Source: Leptospiraceae bacterium (lineage in GTDB: Bacteria; Spirochaetota; Leptospiria; Turneriellales; Turneriellaceae). Taken from it: DNA of 8,170 nt. Made by a program: the position numbers and the translations under genes. Position 1 is the stretch's first letter. Each line of letters starts with the position of its first letter. Shown piece by piece: positions 6,055-8,170 of this stretch. The notes under the pieces are model-generated. The model did not search any database. It worked only from the letters and a program-made list of their open reading frames with translations, and was not told the origin of the DNA. The DNA lies in assembly GCA_016788945.1 (NCBI GenBank), contig JAEUSA010000312.1, positions 1-8,170 on the forward strand, given 5' to 3'.

Positions 6055-6087
6055 AATCCCCGTGCGGTCACGGGGGATTCTTTTATT
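6055..6087 (+). terminator. Intrinsic terminator closing the sigma/FecR run
   Basis: AATCCCCGTG (6055-6064), loop CGGT, CACGGGGGATT (6069-6079), then CTTTTATT. The stem is GC-rich with one bulged G and is followed by a short T-run. It begins 10 bp after the FecR stop. The last bases overlap the stop codon (6083-6085) of the convergent cysteine-rich gene, so the hairpin probably serves both strands. Confidence 0.85.
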
Positions 6088-6445
6088 GGTCAATATTTGT
6101 TTTCGATAAAGCCGATTTGCAGTCAGCGCTCAGCGATGATTCGTTCTGCTTGAGGCATTTGATGATGCGGCCCTGGCCGGGTTTTTCACCTTTGCAGAGT
6201 TTTTTGTAATCTTTCTTGCAGGCTTTTTGTATGTCTTTGCTTTTTTCGCGCAACAGCTGGCGGTGTTCTTTGCAACCTTCAGACAGCTGCGCCTCATGCG
6301 ATTTCATGCATTCGTACATCGCCTTGTGGTCGCCCTTGGGCGCGTTCTTGCAAAATTTCTCACGGTCTTGTTGGCATTCGCCTTTTGCGCTGATGCCGAT
6401 TGCACCGATGGTCAGTGCGCCAATCAATAAAATAGCGTTTTTCAT
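6083..6445 (-). CDS. Secreted lysine-rich cysteine-repeat protein (120 aa)
   Basis: The start at 6445 is fixed by a strong Shine-Dalgarno (AAGGAGA, 6449-6455) and by the signal peptide that follows directly (residues 1-20, MKNAILLIGALTIGAIGISA). A longer frame reaching 6505 lacks both. The mature part has eight cysteines in two modules: C24-x7-C32-x13-C46-x11-C58 and C76-x7-C84-x12-C97-x11-C109. Each module has the look of cysteine-rich GLG1-type repeats (C..D....C, then ..C(L/M)....LS..C). The protein is very lysine-rich and should be strongly basic. Four disulphides are likely in the periplasm or outside the cell. Function is unknown; such proteins are common small exported proteins in several Gram-negative lineages. 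It lies 61 bp downstream of a paralogue of identical length and is probably co-transcribed with it. Confidence 0.88.
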   Translation of the reverse strand: MKNAILLIGALTIGAIGISAKGECQQDREKFCKNAPKGDHKAMYECMKSHEAQLSEGCKEHRQLLREKSKDIQKACKKDYKKLCKGEKPGQGRIIKCLKQNESSLSADCKSALSKTNIDQ

Positions 6446-6448
6446 ATG

Positions 6449-6455
6449 TCTCCTT
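6449..6455 (-). promoter_or_regulatory. Strong Shine-Dalgarno for the downstream cysteine-repeat gene
   Basis: On the minus strand AAGGAGA precedes the ATG at 6445 by three bases (GGAG by four). It is the clearest ribosome-binding site in the window and decides the start against the longer frame beginning at 6505. Confidence 0.8.
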
Positions 6456-6506
6456 ATTACGACGACTTTCCCATTTAGACGCGCGGCGCCATGGGTTGCG
6501 GACATG

Positions 6507-6869
6507 TTACCAGATATTTACCGAAGTCGACTCAATGACCCGACGGCAGCGGCTGCTGACGTCGTTATCTTTCGTGCGGATGCACATGAGAATATCAGTG
6601 CCGTTTTTCGCGTCGGCGCAGAGTTTGGTTTCGTCGGCTTTGCACGCCTGCCTGATCGACGCAACCTCTGAGCGCTCCCGCGCGAGCCGCATCAGGCAGG
6701 GGTCAGAGAATTTTGCCTCTGCGGCGACAATGCAGATGGTCAGCGCGCGGCCGCCGACCTTTGCGGCATTGCTGCAATGCGTCTGCAGGTCTTGCGCACA
6801 TTCCCCCTTGGCTGCGATGCCGGTGATGCCCGAGAGCAGAATAAGAAGAGAAAAAAAGGCGGATTTCAT
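6507..6869 (-). CDS. Secreted cysteine-repeat protein, paralogue (120 aa)
   Basis: The start at 6869 is chosen because the signal peptide begins there (residues 1-20, MKSAFFSLLILLSGITGIAA) and because length and cleavage context (AKGEC) then match the neighbour exactly. The frame could extend to 6929. Cysteines lie at 24, 32, 46, 58, 76, 84, 96 and 108, the same layout as the downstream paralogue apart from one residue after C84. Conserved around them are KGEC, QAC/KAC, KLC and the closing S..C.. pattern. Unlike its neighbour it is not lysine-rich, and only the cysteine frame and a few residues are kept, so the duplication is old. No good Shine-Dalgarno is seen. It is the first gene of a likely two-gene unit reading away from obg. 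Function is unknown; an exported disulphide-bonded protein is the safe description. Confidence 0.85.
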   Translation of the reverse strand: MKSAFFSLLILLSGITGIAAKGECAQDLQTHCSNAAKVGGRALTICIVAAEAKFSDPCLMRLARERSEVASIRQACKADETKLCADAKNGTDILMCIRTKDNDVSSRCRRVIESTSVNIW

Positions 6870-6967
6870 ATCGTTATGCCGGGTCGTTGTCCTTACTGTT
6901 ATTACGCCGGGGAGCAAATTTCCGGACATTGCCTACTAAAAGATGCGGCCGCGTTTAATGGATAATC

Positions 6968-7012
6968 GCGAAAACCATATCCAAACGCTTCGCGTTTGGA
7001 TATGGTTTTCGC
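6968..7012. repeat. Perfect 21-bp inverted repeat with 3-nt loop
   Basis: GCGAAAACCATATCCAAACGC (6968-6988), loop TTC, then the exact reverse complement (6992-7012). There is no T-run beyond the stem in either direction, so a classic intrinsic terminator is not indicated. It sits in the 234-bp divergent region between the cysteine-repeat genes and obg. The CGCTTCGC centre also occurs, as ACGCTTCGCT, in the element at 3493-3629. It may be a dispersed genomic palindrome or a binding site. Confidence 0.9.
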
Positions 7013-7058
7013 CTGACCACAGACAAAACGCACCAGCTCCCTATGCTAAACGCTTGAC

Positions 7059-7095
7059 AAACCCGTAGAAACCTTCAGGAAATTTGCGGGTTTTT
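7059..7095 (+). terminator. Terminator-like hairpin immediately upstream of obg (possible attenuator)
   Basis: AAACCCG (7059-7065) can pair with CGGGTTT (7087-7093) across 21 nt, and the right arm runs into TTTTT (7091-7095), only 8 nt before the obg ATG. A TTGACA at 7054-7059 overlaps the left arm. If that were the -35 box the hairpin would not be fully transcribed, and no convincing -10 follows it. The loop is long and the stem short, so this is a tentative call. Confidence 0.4.
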
Positions 7096-7103
7096 GAGAC
7101 GAT

Positions 7104-8170
7104 ATGCATAAATTTGTCGATGAAGTATTGATCCGCGTGCAGGCAGGCAAGGGCGGTGCCGGTGAGGTTTCGTTCTTGCGTGAAAAATTCATGGAGTACG
7201 GCGGCCCCGATGGCGGTGATGGGGGCGATGGCGGCGACGTCATTTTTACGACTTCAGAACAATTGCTGGCCTTGTCGCACATTCGGCCAGAGCAGATATA
7301 CAAGGCGCGTAACGGTTTTCCCGGTGAGGGTTCGAACTGCAACGGCAAAAAGGGTGCGGATTTAGTAATTCGCGTGCCCTATGGCACGCAGATCATCGAC
7401 CCCCAATCGGGAGCCCTGCTGCACGACTTTACCGAACCCGGCAGTTATACCGCGGCGCACGGTGGGCGCGGTGGCAAAGGTAATGCGTTCTTCAGAACCG
7501 CGCGCCGGCAGGCACCGCGCTTTGCGCAGCCGGGTGAAGAGACCGAAGAAAAAGAGTTTCTGCTCTCGCTCAAAATGATCGCCGACATCGGCCTTGTCGG
7601 TTTTCCCAATGCCGGCAAGTCAACGTTGCTCAAGGCGCTGACCAAGGCGAATCCGAAAATCGCCAATTACCCATTCACCACCCTGTCGCCGAATATCGGT
7701 GTAATTGAAGATCTTCTCAATCGCCCGGTGATCGTCGCCGATATTCCCGGTATTCTCGAAGGCGCATCGCGGGGTTATGGCCTTGGCCTGTCTTTTTTGA
7801 AGCATATAGAGCGCGTGCGCATCATTGTGTTTGTGATCGATCTGGAAAATGCGTTCGTCGAAGACGAACTCAAAATTCTCTATACCGAAATCGAGAGCTA
7901 CAGCGGTGAGCTCTTGACAAAGCCTTCGGTGTTAGTGCTCAACAAAATCGACCGCTTCGACGATCGCAAATTTCTGAAAGATTTGATTACATCTTACAAG
8001 AAACAGGGGCTTGACCCGATTCCGGTTTCGGCCGAGACGGGCGAAGGCATGGAAAAGTTGCGCAGCGAAATTGCGAAGCTCTTGAAAAAGGCGGTCAGCA
8101 AACCTAAGCAGCCGAAGAAGAAGGCGGCGAAGAAAAAAGCCAAGGCAGTTGCCAAGAAGAAAACCGTCGC
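7104..8170 (+). CDS. obg: Obg-family GTPase, C-terminus cut by window edge
   Basis: The 355 residues visible match Obg/CgtA, an essential GTPase that binds the 50S ribosomal subunit late in assembly and links growth to stress signals. The N-terminal Obg fold (1-158) shows MHKFVDEVLIRVQAGKGGAG, the glycine-rich GGPDGGDGGDGGDV and GGRGGKGN. The GTPase domain has G1 GFPNAGKS (166-173), switch I YPFTTL (189-194), G3 DIPG (213-216), G4 NKID (280-283) and G5 SAETGEG (309-315). After about residue 328 it becomes a lysine/alanine-rich tail, roughly half lysine, running off the window. There is no sign of the Obg C-terminal (OCT) domain in the visible part. The start fits the family's MKFVDE beginning, with one extra His at position 2. 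The frequent upstream neighbours rplU and rpmA are absent. Only a weak GAG (7096-7098) could serve as Shine-Dalgarno. Confidence 0.97.
   Translation, partial: MHKFVDEVLIRVQAGKGGAGEVSFLREKFMEYGGPDGGDGGDGGDVIFTTSEQLLALSHIRPEQIYKARNGFPGEGSNCNGKKGADLVIRVPYGTQIIDPQSGALLHDFTEPGSYTAAHGGRGGKGNAFFRTARRQAPRFAQPGEETEEKEFLLSLKMIADIGLVGFPNAGKSTLLKALTKANPKIANYPFTTLSPNIGVIEDLLNRPVIVADIPGILEGASRGYGLGLSFLKHIERVRIIVFVIDLENAFVEDELKILYTEIESYSGELLTKPSVLVLNKIDRFDDRKFLKDLITSYKKQGLDPIPVSAETGEGMEKLRSEIAKLLKKAVSKPKQPKKKAAKKKAKAVAKKKTV

Noticed and set aside
6216..6939. Plus-strand frames of 151, 67 and 147 aa
   Set aside because: They are antisense to the two cysteine-repeat genes. The minus-strand frames have signal peptides, ordered cysteines and, in one case, a strong Shine-Dalgarno.

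Overview
The window looks like a chromosomal segment of a Gram-negative bacterium with a mid-range base composition. The evidence is Sec signal peptides on exported proteins, an ECF sigma factor paired with a membrane FecR-type regulator, and a housekeeping Obg GTPase. The mix of SpvB/RHS protein, sigma/FecR pair and secreted cysteine-rich repeat proteins would suit a Leptospirales spirochaete (Turneriella/Leptonema-like), but this is a low-confidence guess made without any search.

Layout. Positions 1-2636 (minus strand) are one open frame without a stop: the first 878 residues of a large secreted SpvB/RHS-type protein whose 3' end lies beyond the left edge. It has a signal peptide, an SpvB N-terminal domain, three nearly identical 70-residue repeats with calcium-loop-like Asp motifs, then the beginning of RHS/YD-type sequence. 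Divergent from it, at 2766-3494, is a membrane-anchored phage-tail-collar-like protein. Related palindromic elements lie on both sides of that gene (2663-2727 and 3493-3629).

From 3675 to 6044 a plus-strand series follows: two tiny overlapping membrane-protein genes (39 and 56 aa), a truncated and catalytically altered clan AA aspartic-protease-like protein, an ECF sigma factor, and an overlapping FecR-domain transmembrane regulator with an extra C-terminal beta-rich module. A strong hairpin terminator closes this run. The sigma and FecR genes are translationally coupled and probably form a signalling pair. Whether the protease-like gene and the small membrane genes belong to the same system is inference.

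From 6083 to 6869 (minus strand) two tandem paralogues encode 120-aa secreted cysteine-rich repeat proteins with the same eight-cysteine layout. A divergent intergenic region with a perfect 21-bp hairpin separates them from obg (7104 to the right edge), which is cut off inside a lysine/alanine-rich C-terminal tail.

The parts most worth a second look are the degenerate protease next to the sigma/FecR pair, the palindromes flanking the collar gene, the all-paired cysteines and tandem repeats of the SpvB/RHS protein, and the two-gene small membrane protein unit. No RNA gene, CRISPR array or transposase was seen.
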